From an uncultured Alistipes sp. (lineage in GTDB: Bacteria; Bacteroidota; Bacteroidia; Bacteroidales; UBA932), in contig URSC01000004.1 in assembly GCA_900550465.1 (NCBI GenBank), forward strand, positions 124,001-188,000: 64,000 bases of DNA, in the 5' to 3' direction. The notes beneath the pieces were generated by a model. The model was not told the origin of the DNA. It ran no database searches and worked only from the letters and a program-made list of their open reading frames with translations. Below, piece after piece: positions 25,799 to 33,684 of the stretch; the stretch's first letter is position 1; every line of letters begins with the position of its first letter. A program made the translations under genes and the position numbers.

Positions 25799-25806
25799 CA
25801 AAGATA
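25799..25806 (-). promoter_or_regulatory. -7 box of hipBA
   Basis: The minus strand reads TATCTTTG, 70 bp upstream of the hipB ATG. The big inverted repeat at 25832-25879 covers the region where the -33 element would lie. Confidence 0.55.
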
Positions 25807-25831
25807 TAAAATTAAATGTTTGTTACTGCAT

Positions 25832-25879
25832 AACAATACTTCGGTAAATTTTTCGGTAAAAATTTACCGAAGTATTGTT
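25832..25879. promoter_or_regulatory. 22-bp perfect inverted repeat upstream of hipBA (operator candidate)
   Basis: The arms 25832-25853 and 25858-25879 are perfectly complementary over 22 bp around the loop CGGT. Inside each arm is the unit CGGTAAA. Its position over the -33 region of the hipBA promoter fits a HipB operator. It could also act as a strong hairpin or be a tiny mobile palindrome. Confidence 0.7.
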
Positions 25880-26192
25880 GTTAAATTGAGTTAAACAAAG
25901 ATGGTCCCGCAAAGCCCCTTTTTAATTGTACTATAAGGAATTGAAACTACCTCTCGTTTTCTATTGTGGAAATGGTTAGATATGTGGTCGTGAATATAGC
26001 GAGATTTTTTCGCATGTTTCGGATGACCCCTTGGCAACATGGCGGGCTCGTAACTGATTGAAATGTTGCGTATTGTGAGATCAGGGCGCAGCACTGCATG
26101 CCGTTGCCAAAGGACTATCGGAGGTAAGAAATCGATATTCTGCTTTGTATGCTTTTGCTGCAGTCGGTGCTGGTCGCGGTTGCGCCATTGTT
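25880..26192. other. Gene-free stretch with a single CRISPR-like repeat
   Basis: No credible gene. A 30-bp segment at 25918-25947 ends in AAGGAATTGAAAC and resembles type I-B/III CRISPR repeats. The rest shows no repeat or frame with protein-like composition. Confidence 0.4.
25918..25947 (+). repeat. Solitary CRISPR-like repeat (30 bp)
   Basis: It begins CTTTTTAATTGTAC and ends TATAAGGAATTGAAAC, the shape and length of type I-B/III-B repeats such as those ending GAGGAATTGAAAC in clostridia. No second copy is visible within one or two spacer lengths, so it is at most a relic. Confidence 0.35.
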
Positions 26193-26549
26193 TCAGCAGC
26201 CGCTCCCGTCCAGGCTGCACGATGCCCCTTCTGCGGCTGTGCTTCCGGCATCTTCCATCCCGGGGCTTCGCTTCGCATTTGCCTGAGCTTCTGGGGTAAG
26301 CCGGTGCAGACCCGCCTCTTCGGGGGAGAGCGTGATTCTTCCGTCCTCCAGCACGAAGCAGGGAATGCCGATGTTGCCGTTCCTGCGGGCCTCGTCGAAG
26401 ACCGGGCTGCTGTCCCTCAGGCGGAGGAAGGCCTTGAGGTTCCGTACGTGTTCTCCGATATCGATTATCCTGTATCCGTCATTGTTCCTGACCTGTTCCT
26501 CGATGCAGGCGCAGTCGGGGCAGGTGTGCATTCCGTAGATTCTGATCAT
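26193..26549 (-). CDS. Glutaredoxin-related protein (copy 1)
   Basis: The protein has 118 residues, starting at MIRIYGMHTCPDC. A longer frame upstream (start 26606) lacks similarity to the second copy. A thioredoxin-fold N-terminus carries the CPDC redox pair (about residues 10-13) and the cis-Pro region NIGIPCFVLEDG. The tail ends in EGASCSLDGSGC, i.e. two more cysteines five residues apart after a low-complexity linker. A close paralogue lies at 36796-37095 with the same tail. It probably reduces disulfides in the cytoplasm. Substrate unknown. Confidence 0.8.
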   Translation of the reverse strand: MIRIYGMHTCPDCACIEEQVRNNDGYRIIDIGEHVRNLKAFLRLRDSSPVFDEARRNGNIGIPCFVLEDGRITLSPEEAGLHRLTPEAQANAKRSPGMEDAGSTAAEGASCSLDGSGC

Positions 26550-26652
26550 GGTTCTGATGTTTTGGATTTCTTCCGCGAAAATAGGCATTGAAATGAAAAC
26601 CGACAAGGAAAGGCCCTCCTCCGTAATGCAATTTTAACAGTCCGGAAATATT

Positions 26653-26672
26653 TATGACAACGTACTGTCATA
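26653..26672. promoter_or_regulatory. Palindromic operator candidate upstream of the porin
   Basis: TATGACA-ACGTAC-TGTCATA is a perfect 7-bp inverted repeat with a 6-bp spacer. The half-site CTGTCATA equals the core of the E. coli Pho box half-site. It lies 20 bp upstream of the -7 box at 26693. Regulation by phosphate is inference. Confidence 0.5.
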
Positions 26673-26692
26673 TTTTTGAAACCCCGGCTCCA

Positions 26693-26700
26693 TACTTTTG
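26693..26700 (+). promoter_or_regulatory. -7 box of the porin operon
   Basis: TACTTTTG matches TAnnTTTG, 17 bp before the porin ATG at 26718. The nearest TTTG upstream is only 14 bp away. Confidence 0.5.
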
Positions 26701-26717
26701 CGGCCGTTATTTACGTT

Positions 26718-28124
26718 ATGGATAAGAACAGGTTAATTTCAGCTGCAGCTGCAGTATCGATGATGTGTTCCGCCGCCGTTACGGCATCCGCACAGTCAAA
26801 TGGCAGGGACACTCTCACATCAGGCCCCTGGCTTCAGGGACTGGAGAACAGGGAACTGAAGGCCGGAGCCTATATCAAGGACGGCAAGCTCAATTTCTCT
26901 ACGAAAGACAATAAGTTCCATCTATGGTTCGACAACCGCATCTACACGGACGTGTCGTTCTACCTGCCCACTGAGTCCGTGGAGGGGCTTACTTCCAAGA
27001 TCAACAACGACCTGGAGGAGGATGACGGGGTGTTCCGTTTCAGCAACGGCGCCAGTATCCGCCGGGCGAGGTTCGCGGTGAAGGCCGAGCTGTACGGGAA
27101 GTGGTTTGCGGAGTTCGACCTGGATTTTGCGTACAACGAGGTGGAGATCAAGGATATGTATTTAGGGTACAATTTCAGCGAGCATCTGTCCGTCCAGGCC
27201 GGTCACTTCAAGGAGCCGATGAGTATGGAGAGAGTGACCAGTTCCCGTTATATCATGGCAAATGAGCGGCCTATGGCGGTCGAGGCTCTGGCCGGAGGCC
27301 GTCGTCTCGGTGTGGCGGTGACATGGTGGGGCAAATATTGGTGGGTATCCGGCGGAGTCTTCGGACAGCAGGTCGACATCATACAGAAGGAGCGCAACAG
27401 GGGCAGTGACGGTTACGGATTTACCGGAAGGGTGGCCGTGCCCATTATAAACAATGACGATATCACCCTGCACGTCGGCGGTTATGCAAGCTGGCGCAGA
27501 CCGGATGCCGGCGGCGAGGAGGACCGTATTGCCCTGTTCCGGACTTTCCCCGAGAGCCGCACCGACCGCAGGCGTTTCGTGCAGGCCGAGGTGGGCAACG
27601 TGAACCATTACGCCACTTTCGGGGCTGAGCTGGCCTTCAGGTGGAACAAGTTCCTGGCATACGGCGAGTATCTTTTCACTACCCTGGACCGCTACAAATA
27701 CAACGGGGATGTCCGCGAGCCGCTTGCGGATGCGGAGTTCATGGGCTGGTACGCCACCGCGTCCTACATGATCATAGGGGAGCAGAGACGCTACAGCCCG
27801 GCGGATGCCGAGTTCGGAGGAGTCAAGGTCAACCGCAAAGGAGGCAACCTGGAGATCAGCGCGAGAGTCAGCCATTTGAACCTCAATGATTTTCACGACA
27901 TGTCATCACCGATAACCGGCGGCTCGGCCTATTCCTACAGTGCCAACCTGAACTGGTATCCGGTAAGCAATATTCTCATAGGTCTCAACTATCTGTTCAT
28001 GGACAACGACAAGTACGCCGACTCCAAGGGACAGATTACCGCCGGCAACATGCCTCTGAGCCAGGCCAGGCCGGAGGGCATCGACTTCCATGTGCTGCAG
28101 CTTAGGCTTATGGTGTCATTCTGA
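26718..28124 (+). CDS. Phosphate-selective porin (OprO/OprP family)
   Basis: The protein has 468 residues from ATG 26718, chosen because the signal peptide begins there (MDKNRLISAAAAVSMMCSAAVTASA). The mature part is beta-barrel-like with amphipathic strands and the family segments SIRRARFAVKAELYGKWFAEF, NFSEHLSVQAGHFKEPMSMERVTSS and a C-terminal aromatic strand ending in Phe (LRLMVSF), needed for BAM insertion. These trimeric outer-membrane porins favour phosphate and polyphosphate. The gene heads an operon with a lamin-tail lipoprotein and a metallophosphoesterase, consistent with phosphate acquisition. Confidence 0.88.
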   Translation: MDKNRLISAAAAVSMMCSAAVTASAQSNGRDTLTSGPWLQGLENRELKAGAYIKDGKLNFSTKDNKFHLWFDNRIYTDVSFYLPTESVEGLTSKINNDLEEDDGVFRFSNGASIRRARFAVKAELYGKWFAEFDLDFAYNEVEIKDMYLGYNFSEHLSVQAGHFKEPMSMERVTSSRYIMANERPMAVEALAGGRRLGVAVTWWGKYWWVSGGVFGQQVDIIQKERNRGSDGYGFTGRVAVPIINNDDITLHVGGYASWRRPDAGGEEDRIALFRTFPESRTDRRRFVQAEVGNVNHYATFGAELAFRWNKFLAYGEYLFTTLDRYKYNGDVREPLADAEFMGWYATASYMIIGEQRRYSPADAEFGGVKVNRKGGNLEISARVSHLNLNDFHDMSSPITGGSAYSYSANLNWYPVSNILIGLNYLFMDNDKYADSKGQITAGNMPLSQARPEGIDFHVLQLRLMVSF

Positions 28125-28151
28125 TAGTAAAAAGGTTAAATTCAAATAGAT

Positions 28152-29579
28152 ATGAAAAGCAGTAGATTCTTTTTCTTGGCCGCTGCACTGACTGCGGCAC
28201 TTACCCTCACAGGCTGCAAGGACGACAGGGAGCCTGGTACAGAGCCTTCGGACGTTCAAGGTCTTTTTATCAATGAGATATGCTCGGGCGGTACGGACTG
28301 GATAGAACTGTACAATGCCGGGGAGACCGAGATGGACCTGACGGGCTTCCACGTGCAGGACAATAAGGGAACCGATGAGGAATACACATTCCCTGATGGC
28401 TCCACTATCCCGGCAAAGGGATTTTTAGTGATTGAGGAGGGTACTTTCCAGTTCGGAATATCGGGTGACGGAGATGCCATCACAGTGCTCGACGTGACCT
28501 ACGCGAAGATAGACGAGGTCATCGTACCTGCGATGGAGGACGGTTTCACCTACGCCAGAACAGAGGATGGCGGTACTTCATGGGATGTCATCGAGGGCGG
28601 CACAAAGGGCCGTTCCAACACCGGCACTCCTGACGAGATTCCAGATCAGCCTGGGGACGAGCCGGGTACATCCAGCTCTCCCGTACTGATCAATGAGGTT
28701 CAGGGCGCCACCATCGACGGGGAGCAGACTGACTTCATCGAACTTATCAATACCTCTGCCGAAACGGTGGATATCAGCGGCTACAGACTGCAGGACGATA
28801 AGGGTGCCGAGGAAGAATATGTAATCTCCGAAGGTACCTCACTTGAGGCAGGGGCCATAATGGTCTTCTACAAGGACGAGACCTTCACTTTCGGTCTCGG
28901 TGGCGGCGGAGACGTAGTGACAGTGCTGGACGCCGAGGGGGATACAGTGGATACGGTAGAGTATCCCGCAATGGACGACGGTTCGTCCTACGCCCGTATT
29001 CCCGACGGCTCCGACAACTGGAGCGTTTGCACCGAGCCTACTCCCGGCGAGAGCAACTCTTCCGCTGGCGGGGACGAACCCGGTACGGCCGATTATACAG
29101 CTTTGAGACTGAACGAGCTGAACGGCAATGACAAGTTCATCGAGCTGTACAATACTTCCGATACCGACATGGACATAGCCGGAGTGTATTTCACCAAGGA
29201 TGACGAGGATACCTTCACCGCAGCTGCAGGAACAGTTGTGCCTGCCCACGGCTTCCTGACCGTCTGGTCCGAGAAGTCTGACAAGGCGGAGAGCACCGAG
29301 AATCCGGATTTCCCGATTTTCGAGTTCGGTCTCTCTGCCGACAAGTCGGTGAAGATAGAGCTGTTCGCTCCGGACGGAACTTCGATAGACCTGTTCAAGA
29401 ACCTGAGCAAGGCCCTTGGCGAGACCTGGGGCGAGGATGACGGAATGTACGACAGCAAGGACAAAGGCTCCTTCGCCAGGGATGTGGACGGTACCGGTGA
29501 CTGGTACATCATGACGGCAACCGAAGGCAGCAGCAATGCTTCGGCCGAGAAAGTTGAGGGCTCTAAGATAGAATGGTAA
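28152..29579 (+). CDS. Lipoprotein with three lamin-tail (LTD) domains
   Basis: The 475-residue protein has a lipobox signal (LTAALTLTGCKDD, Cys about 23). Three LTD repeats follow. Their starts are VQGLFINEICSGGTDWIELYN (written here only as a landmark near residue 36), VLINEVQG...FIELINTSAE (about 180) and LRLNELNGNDKFIELYNTSD (about 318). Each has the LTD core E-L-Y/I-N-x-S. Acidic Pro/Gly linkers (EIPDQPGDEPGTSSS) separate them. LTD domains are Ig-like modules often attached to secreted nucleases and phosphatases. Here they are probably surface adhesive or substrate-binding modules working with the coupled phosphoesterase. Confidence 0.85.
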   Translation: MKSSRFFFLAAALTAALTLTGCKDDREPGTEPSDVQGLFINEICSGGTDWIELYNAGETEMDLTGFHVQDNKGTDEEYTFPDGSTIPAKGFLVIEEGTFQFGISGDGDAITVLDVTYAKIDEVIVPAMEDGFTYARTEDGGTSWDVIEGGTKGRSNTGTPDEIPDQPGDEPGTSSSPVLINEVQGATIDGEQTDFIELINTSAETVDISGYRLQDDKGAEEEYVISEGTSLEAGAIMVFYKDETFTFGLGGGGDVVTVLDAEGDTVDTVEYPAMDDGSSYARIPDGSDNWSVCTEPTPGESNSSAGGDEPGTADYTALRLNELNGNDKFIELYNTSDTDMDIAGVYFTKDDEDTFTAAAGTVVPAHGFLTVWSEKSDKAESTENPDFPIFEFGLSADKSVKIELFAPDGTSIDLFKNLSKALGETWGEDDGMYDSKDKGSFARDVDGTGDWYIMTATEGSSNASAEKVEGSKIEW

Positions 29580-30667
29580 AAAGGTTAATATTAGTGTTAG
29601 TGAGTATTTCCCTGTTCTGCGGCTGTGTTGGGGCGCAGGACGGGGAAATTCTCCGTTTTGTATACTGCTCCGACCTGCATTACGGCATAGACAGGGAGTT
29701 CCGCGGTGCGGAGGGTGTTCCGGCAGACTCGGTGAGCCGGGCGATGCTGCGGTCGTTCGGCCTTCTGGAAAATACGGTACTGCCGGATGACGGCGGGGCA
29801 GGCGGGGGCAGAGTGTTCGGAAAGCCCGACTTCATCGTCTGTACCGGGGATATCGCCAACAGGATGGAGAGCGGAGTACAGCCGGCGTCGGAATCGTGGA
29901 GGCAGTTTCTCCGGGACTGGGCGGAATACCTGGACCGCCTGTACCTTGTCCCAGGCAATCACGACATCTCCAATGCCATCGGATATCCGAAGCCGATGTG
30001 CCCTGAGCGGGATGCCTCCAGTGCTGCAGGTATCTACGATATGATGATGCATCCGGATACTACGGTCAGTGCGGAGACTTTCGATTATGGGACGGACAGG
30101 ACGCATTACACATTTGTCGTAGACAGCGTACGCTTTGTATTCATGGGCATGTGGCCCGACTCGAGCATGCGGGAGTGGTATGGCAGTGCCGTGCCCCTCG
30201 GGGAAGAGCTTCCGGTACTGCTGTTCACGCACGACCCTCCCGGAGCGGACGCGAAGCATTTCACCAATCCCCTTAGCCCTCATGACATCAATCCCGCGGA
30301 CCGCTTCGAGAACCTGCTGTCCGACACTTGCGCCGTCGGGAGCATCGACAGCCTGCCATTGGAGAACTGGCGTGCCCTGGAGCGCTTCATCGCGGGACAT
30401 CCGGAGATAAAGGCGTATTTCCACGGCGACTGCAACTACAATGAGTTCTACACCTGGCACGGGGTGGACAGTACCGTCGCCCTGCCGGTCATCAGGGTGG
30501 ATTCTCCCATGAAGGGGGTGTTTTCGGCGCAGGACGAGACCCTGCTCTCGTACATAGTGGTCGTACTGGACACCGCGACAGGCCGCCTCACCGCCCGCGA
30601 ATGTCTATGGAACACTGACGGCGGCGCCTCCCTTGTCTGGGGTTCCTCCATCACCCTCCTCTATTAA
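29573..30667 (+). CDS. Secreted metallophosphoesterase (calcineurin-like)
   Basis: The protein has 364 residues; its start overlaps the lipoprotein stop by 7 bp. The N-terminal signal ends near LFCGCVGAQDG and may be a lipobox. Metallophosphatase motifs occur in order: FVYCSDLHYGID (D-x-H), FIVCTGDIANR (GD), YLVPGNHDISN (GNHD), LLFTHDPPG and AYFHGDCNY. It would hydrolyse phosphomonoesters or diesters in the periplasm or at the surface. With the porin, this forms a plausible phosphate-scavenging operon. Confidence 0.88.
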   Translation: MVKRLILVLVSISLFCGCVGAQDGEILRFVYCSDLHYGIDREFRGAEGVPADSVSRAMLRSFGLLENTVLPDDGGAGGGRVFGKPDFIVCTGDIANRMESGVQPASESWRQFLRDWAEYLDRLYLVPGNHDISNAIGYPKPMCPERDASSAAGIYDMMMHPDTTVSAETFDYGTDRTHYTFVVDSVRFVFMGMWPDSSMREWYGSAVPLGEELPVLLFTHDPPGADAKHFTNPLSPHDINPADRFENLLSDTCAVGSIDSLPLENWRALERFIAGHPEIKAYFHGDCNYNEFYTWHGVDSTVALPVIRVDSPMKGVFSAQDETLLSYIVVVLDTATGRLTARECLWNTDGGASLVWGSSITLLY

Positions 30668-30718
30668 CCGGCTGCTGTTCAACGCCGCTGACAAAACGGT
30701 TGTCAGATGCGAGAGAAA

Positions 30719-30736
30719 GGTTGTATAGATACAACC
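30719..30736 (+). terminator. Hairpin after the metallophosphoesterase gene
   Basis: GGTTGTA-TAGA-TACAACC is a perfect 7-bp stem 51 bp after the stop. A TTTTTATAT stretch follows 15 bp later, so termination is possible but not classical. Confidence 0.4.
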
Positions 30737-30852
30737 ATATTGAAAACTTTTTATATATTCGCATCGTTGATAATAAATGTTCAGGCGTATGAAATACCTA
30801 AATTGCTTATTCCGGGCGATAGTCGGCCACCCGTGTTAGAGTTGCAAAGATA

Positions 30853-31572
30853 TTAATATTTCTTTCTCATGCTGTCTCCCCGGAGTTCAAAGCGCAGAGA
30901 TTTGTGTACCAGCCTGTCCAGACAGGCCTCTGCAAGCATCTCGTTGCTGAAGACTCCGTACCAGTCTGCGACGGGAAGCTGGCTGGAGATTATGAGTGAT
31001 TTCTTATGGTACCTGTCATCAATGATCTGTTCAAAGTCATTCTGCTGCTGACCTTCCAGCCTAAGCATGCCGAAGTCATCGATGATTATCAGATCGAGCC
31101 GTTCGATTTTTTCGAAGAACTTGAGCTCATGCCCTTCAATGCGGGCCAGTTTAAGCTCATCCAGCAGTCTGCTTACAGTATAGTACTTCACCTTGTATCC
31201 CAGTCTGCAGGCACCTTCCCCCAGGGCACATGCAAGGAAGGACTTGCCTGTTCCGGTGGGGCCGCTGATTATGATGGTGGCTCCTGCCTTGAGGTATTCT
31301 CCTGTGGCAAGCTGACTGACTGCTCCGGCCGGTATTCCTCTGGCATCACTGGCTTCCAGTTCCTCAATGCATGCGTGCTGCTTGAAGTTGGCGCTCCTGA
31401 TCAGCCTGGCTATCCTGTTGTTGCGTCGGCTGTCCAGTTCGCTTTGAAGCAGCAGTTCAAGGCCGTCGGAGAATGACAGCCTGTCTGTCTGATGTGTCTC
31501 GTTCAGTGTTCTCCAGCACGATGCCATTCCTGGCATGTGCAGTTTTGTGAAAGCGGATGATATATTGTCCAT
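30853..31572 (-). CDS. istB: IS21 helper ATPase IstB
   Basis: The 239-residue protein is DnaA/DnaC-like. Walker A is ISGPTGTGKSFLACALG (about residues 98-114), Walker B is LDLIIIDDFGM, and there is a sensor segment SLIISSQLPVADWY. IstB binds target DNA and stimulates the IstA transposase. It follows istA by 15 bp. Confidence 0.95.
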   Translation of the reverse strand: MDNISSAFTKLHMPGMASCWRTLNETHQTDRLSFSDGLELLLQSELDSRRNNRIARLIRSANFKQHACIEELEASDARGIPAGAVSQLATGEYLKAGATIIISGPTGTGKSFLACALGEGACRLGYKVKYYTVSRLLDELKLARIEGHELKFFEKIERLDLIIIDDFGMLRLEGQQQNDFEQIIDDRYHKKSLIISSQLPVADWYGVFSNEMLAEACLDRLVHKSLRFELRGDSMRKKY

Positions 31573-31587
31573 GTCGGTATTGTCATG

Positions 31588-33147
31588 TTATTGAAAGAAA
31601 AGATTTCCGCGCATATTCGCATGGTCTGTGGGGTCCGGCGCGGTTGCGGACTTCCTGACCTGTGATGACATCTGCACCGTCCTGATTACATTTTCCAGGC
31701 GTTTGCCTGTAAAGAGACGGTTCTCGGTGCAGATATCGCATGCCTCATCAAAGATATCGCAGGGATGGTTCCTCTGGAGTCTGAGCATCATGTCGCATGT
31801 CCTGTAGTAGTATTCAGGAGGATATGTGGCGCTTGTACTTGAGAACATCGCATCGAACAGTCTGAACAGACTCTCTGATACGCTCTTTGCCCGGGTCTTG
31901 TAGTATGAGGCGGAACGTCTGGTGAACGCCAGCGTATTCGATGCCAGGTGCTCATCCTGTGATGTATAACCGTAACTACGGTCTCTCCTGTGAGTGGCTA
32001 CACACTCGCCACGTACGTATATTTTCACCAGTGATGAAGTGAAGATGATCTTGGCCTTGTTCCCGATAAGTGTATGCGGCACGGAGTAGTAGTGCTTGTC
32101 GCAGCTGAGATAGACGTGTCCGTTCTGCTGGACTGTCACTTCTGCGTATCTTTTCATCTGGTATGGCGTGGCGGGCAACGGACGCAGTTCCGGCTTCTCT
32201 ATCGCATGGAAGTGTTCCTCCCGTGTATAGGGGCGCTGCTGCATGCGGGTCTGATTATGGCGTGTAAGATATTCGGCTACAGCGGAGTTCAGCTCTTCCA
32301 AAGAGAAGAACTGCCGGTTGCGGAGTCTGGCGTATATCCTGTGATATATTACCTGCACCTGGTTCTCTACCTTCGCTTTATGAGTAGGTCTTACCGGCTG
32401 GCATGGTATTGTCACGAAGCCGTAATGATTCCCCATGTCCTCCATCGCCTTGTTCAGTACAGGTTCATACCTGTCCGACTTGATTACCGCTGCCTTAAGA
32501 TTGTCCGGGACTATTATTCTCGGCACACCGCCATAGAACTCCAGTGCCTTTGCCAGTGCGTACAGGAAGTCCTCCGTTTTTTGAGACGGAACGCAGATGG
32601 CGAACGTATAGTCAGTACATGCCATGGTGCTTATAAAGGTCTGTACTCTTATCAGTTCACCGGTCTCCACATCCACATAGCCAAGAGTGTCTCCGGCGAA
32701 GTCCACGAAGAGCTCTTTCCCGGGGTCATGCTGAAGAACCGAAGTCGGTGTCTTCCGTGCCTTCAGGTTCTGCGACAGATGGAAGTAGAACTGCGACTTC
32801 TCATACCCGTCCGGATGAGTCCGCTTGTATTCCTCCCATACAAGCTGTCTGGTGACATGTTTGTGCGAGAGCTGTTCCACAAACTCCGGCAGCAGTTCAA
32901 GAAAAGTCTCCATTCTGCTGTCCGTATATGCCGGGTTGCCGGGATGGAACCGCTTTTCTAGAACCGGGTCGTCCAGTCTCAGCAGTGCGTCTATGTCCAG
33001 GGAATCCAGTTCTGCCATTCGTACATACTCGTTCGTCTTGTCCCTGCTTATTTTGAGTTCCTTGGCTATCTGCCTGTTGGAGAGGCCCAGTTTCTTTAAT
33101 TGAAGAAGTTGTTTGATCCTGCTCATGTCAATTGTTTTTCCTGCCAT
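31588..33147 (-). CDS. istA: IS21 transposase IstA
   Basis: The protein has 519 residues. An N-terminal HTH (IKQLLQLKKLGLSNRQIAKEL) precedes a DDE integrase core with ELFVDFAGDTLGY (first Asp), PRIIVPDNLKAAV (second Asp) and THKAKVENQVQ (Glu). A C-terminal DNA-binding Mu-type domain follows. It is intact with no frameshift, so the element may be active. Confidence 0.95.
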   Translation of the reverse strand: MAGKTIDMSRIKQLLQLKKLGLSNRQIAKELKISRDKTNEYVRMAELDSLDIDALLRLDDPVLEKRFHPGNPAYTDSRMETFLELLPEFVEQLSHKHVTRQLVWEEYKRTHPDGYEKSQFYFHLSQNLKARKTPTSVLQHDPGKELFVDFAGDTLGYVDVETGELIRVQTFISTMACTDYTFAICVPSQKTEDFLYALAKALEFYGGVPRIIVPDNLKAAVIKSDRYEPVLNKAMEDMGNHYGFVTIPCQPVRPTHKAKVENQVQVIYHRIYARLRNRQFFSLEELNSAVAEYLTRHNQTRMQQRPYTREEHFHAIEKPELRPLPATPYQMKRYAEVTVQQNGHVYLSCDKHYYSVPHTLIGNKAKIIFTSSLVKIYVRGECVATHRRDRSYGYTSQDEHLASNTLAFTRRSASYYKTRAKSVSESLFRLFDAMFSSTSATYPPEYYYRTCDMMLRLQRNHPCDIFDEACDICTENRLFTGKRLENVIRTVQMSSQVRKSATAPDPTDHANMRGNLFFQ

Positions 33148-33197
33148 ATCCTTTACCTGTTATTCCCATGGCAAAGGTATGTGATTCGACAAATGTG

Positions 33198-33453
33198 TGG
33201 CCGACTATACTCCGGAAAAGATTGACATACAGCCTGTCGGATTTTGACAATGGCCGACTATACTCCGGAATGGATGTGTCTGAAATGCCGTCTTCTGGCA
33301 GAAATTGAATGGTGGCCGACAATGCTCCGGAAAATGAGAGCCCGACCGCTGCTTTTTTGCATTTTTTGCTCATTTTTTACCTATTTTTTATAGGTGAGCG
33401 AGCATCTTTTTGACCTTTTTAGGCTGGAATTACTGGCCGACCTTGCTCCGGAA
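33198..33453. repeat. Four IS21 terminal repeats (transposase binding sites)
   Basis: Copies lie at 33198-33217, 33251-33270, 33313-33332 and 33434-33453. All have TGGCCGAC then a variable 4-bp block and CTCCGGAA. The spacing is about 53, 62 and 121 bp. Confidence 0.85.
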
Positions 33454-33459
33454 TACCTA

Positions 33460-33556
33460 GTTTAGATCATTGAATTAATTTCTACTGTTGTAGATTGGCC
33501 TTGAACTCCTTAGCCTCCACCATGTTTAGATCATTGAATTAATTTCTACTACAGAT
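33460..33556 (+). CRISPR. Relic type V-A (Cas12a-type) CRISPR array: two repeats, one spacer
   Basis: Repeat 1 is 33460-33495, 36 bp, with the Cas12a handle AATTTCTACTGTTGTAGAT at its 3' end. The spacer is 33496-33523 (28 bp, normal for type V-A). Repeat 2 starts at 33524 and matches repeat 1 exactly through TTTCTACT, then ends degenerately in ACAGAT (33 bp), as a leader-distal repeat would. The leader side abuts the IS21 end directly, and no cas12a, cas1, cas2 or cas4 is in the window. The array appears beheaded by the IS. Read in reverse complement, the spacer gives an open frame beginning with ATG. Confidence 0.82.
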
Positions 33557-33616
33557 ATTGTTGCGATATTCACAAATGTGGTATGATTAATGTAGTAAAA
33601 CGACAGAATGCAACAA

Positions 33617-33635
33617 AATTTCTACTGTAGTAGAT
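33617..33635 (+). repeat. Isolated Cas12a-type repeat stem
   Basis: AATTTCTACTGTAGTAGAT differs from the array handle at one base and keeps the TCTAC/GTAGA stem. The upstream half of the 36-bp repeat is not recognisable. It lies 60 bp after repeat 2 and 18 bp before the terminator hairpin, so it is either a decayed third repeat or a standalone crRNA-like hairpin. Confidence 0.6.
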
Positions 33636-33653
33636 TAGAGACTGACATTAATG

Positions 33654-33684
33654 TTAAGCGAATATAATCATTCGCTTAATTTTT
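33654..33684 (+). terminator. Terminator downstream of the CRISPR relic
   Basis: TTAAGCGAAT-ATAATC-ATTCGCTTAA is a perfect 10-bp stem followed by TTTTT. It would end a plus-strand CRISPR transcript. It also lies at the stop of the convergent DUF2075 gene. Confidence 0.8.

Larger units (their letters stand above)
30801..33461 (-). mobile_element. IS21-family insertion sequence (outer ends approximate)
   Basis: It contains istB and istA on the minus strand. The right end has four copies of the 20-bp repeat TGGCCGACtAtaCTCCGGAA (33198, 33251, 33313, 33434). The left end has one inverted copy (30810-30829). Multiple terminal repeats are characteristic of IS21. ATACCTA occurs just outside or at both ends (30794-30800 and 33453-33459) and could be the target duplication, though the right copy may belong to the element because a solo end at 51.3 kb shares it. 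Confidence 0.85.
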
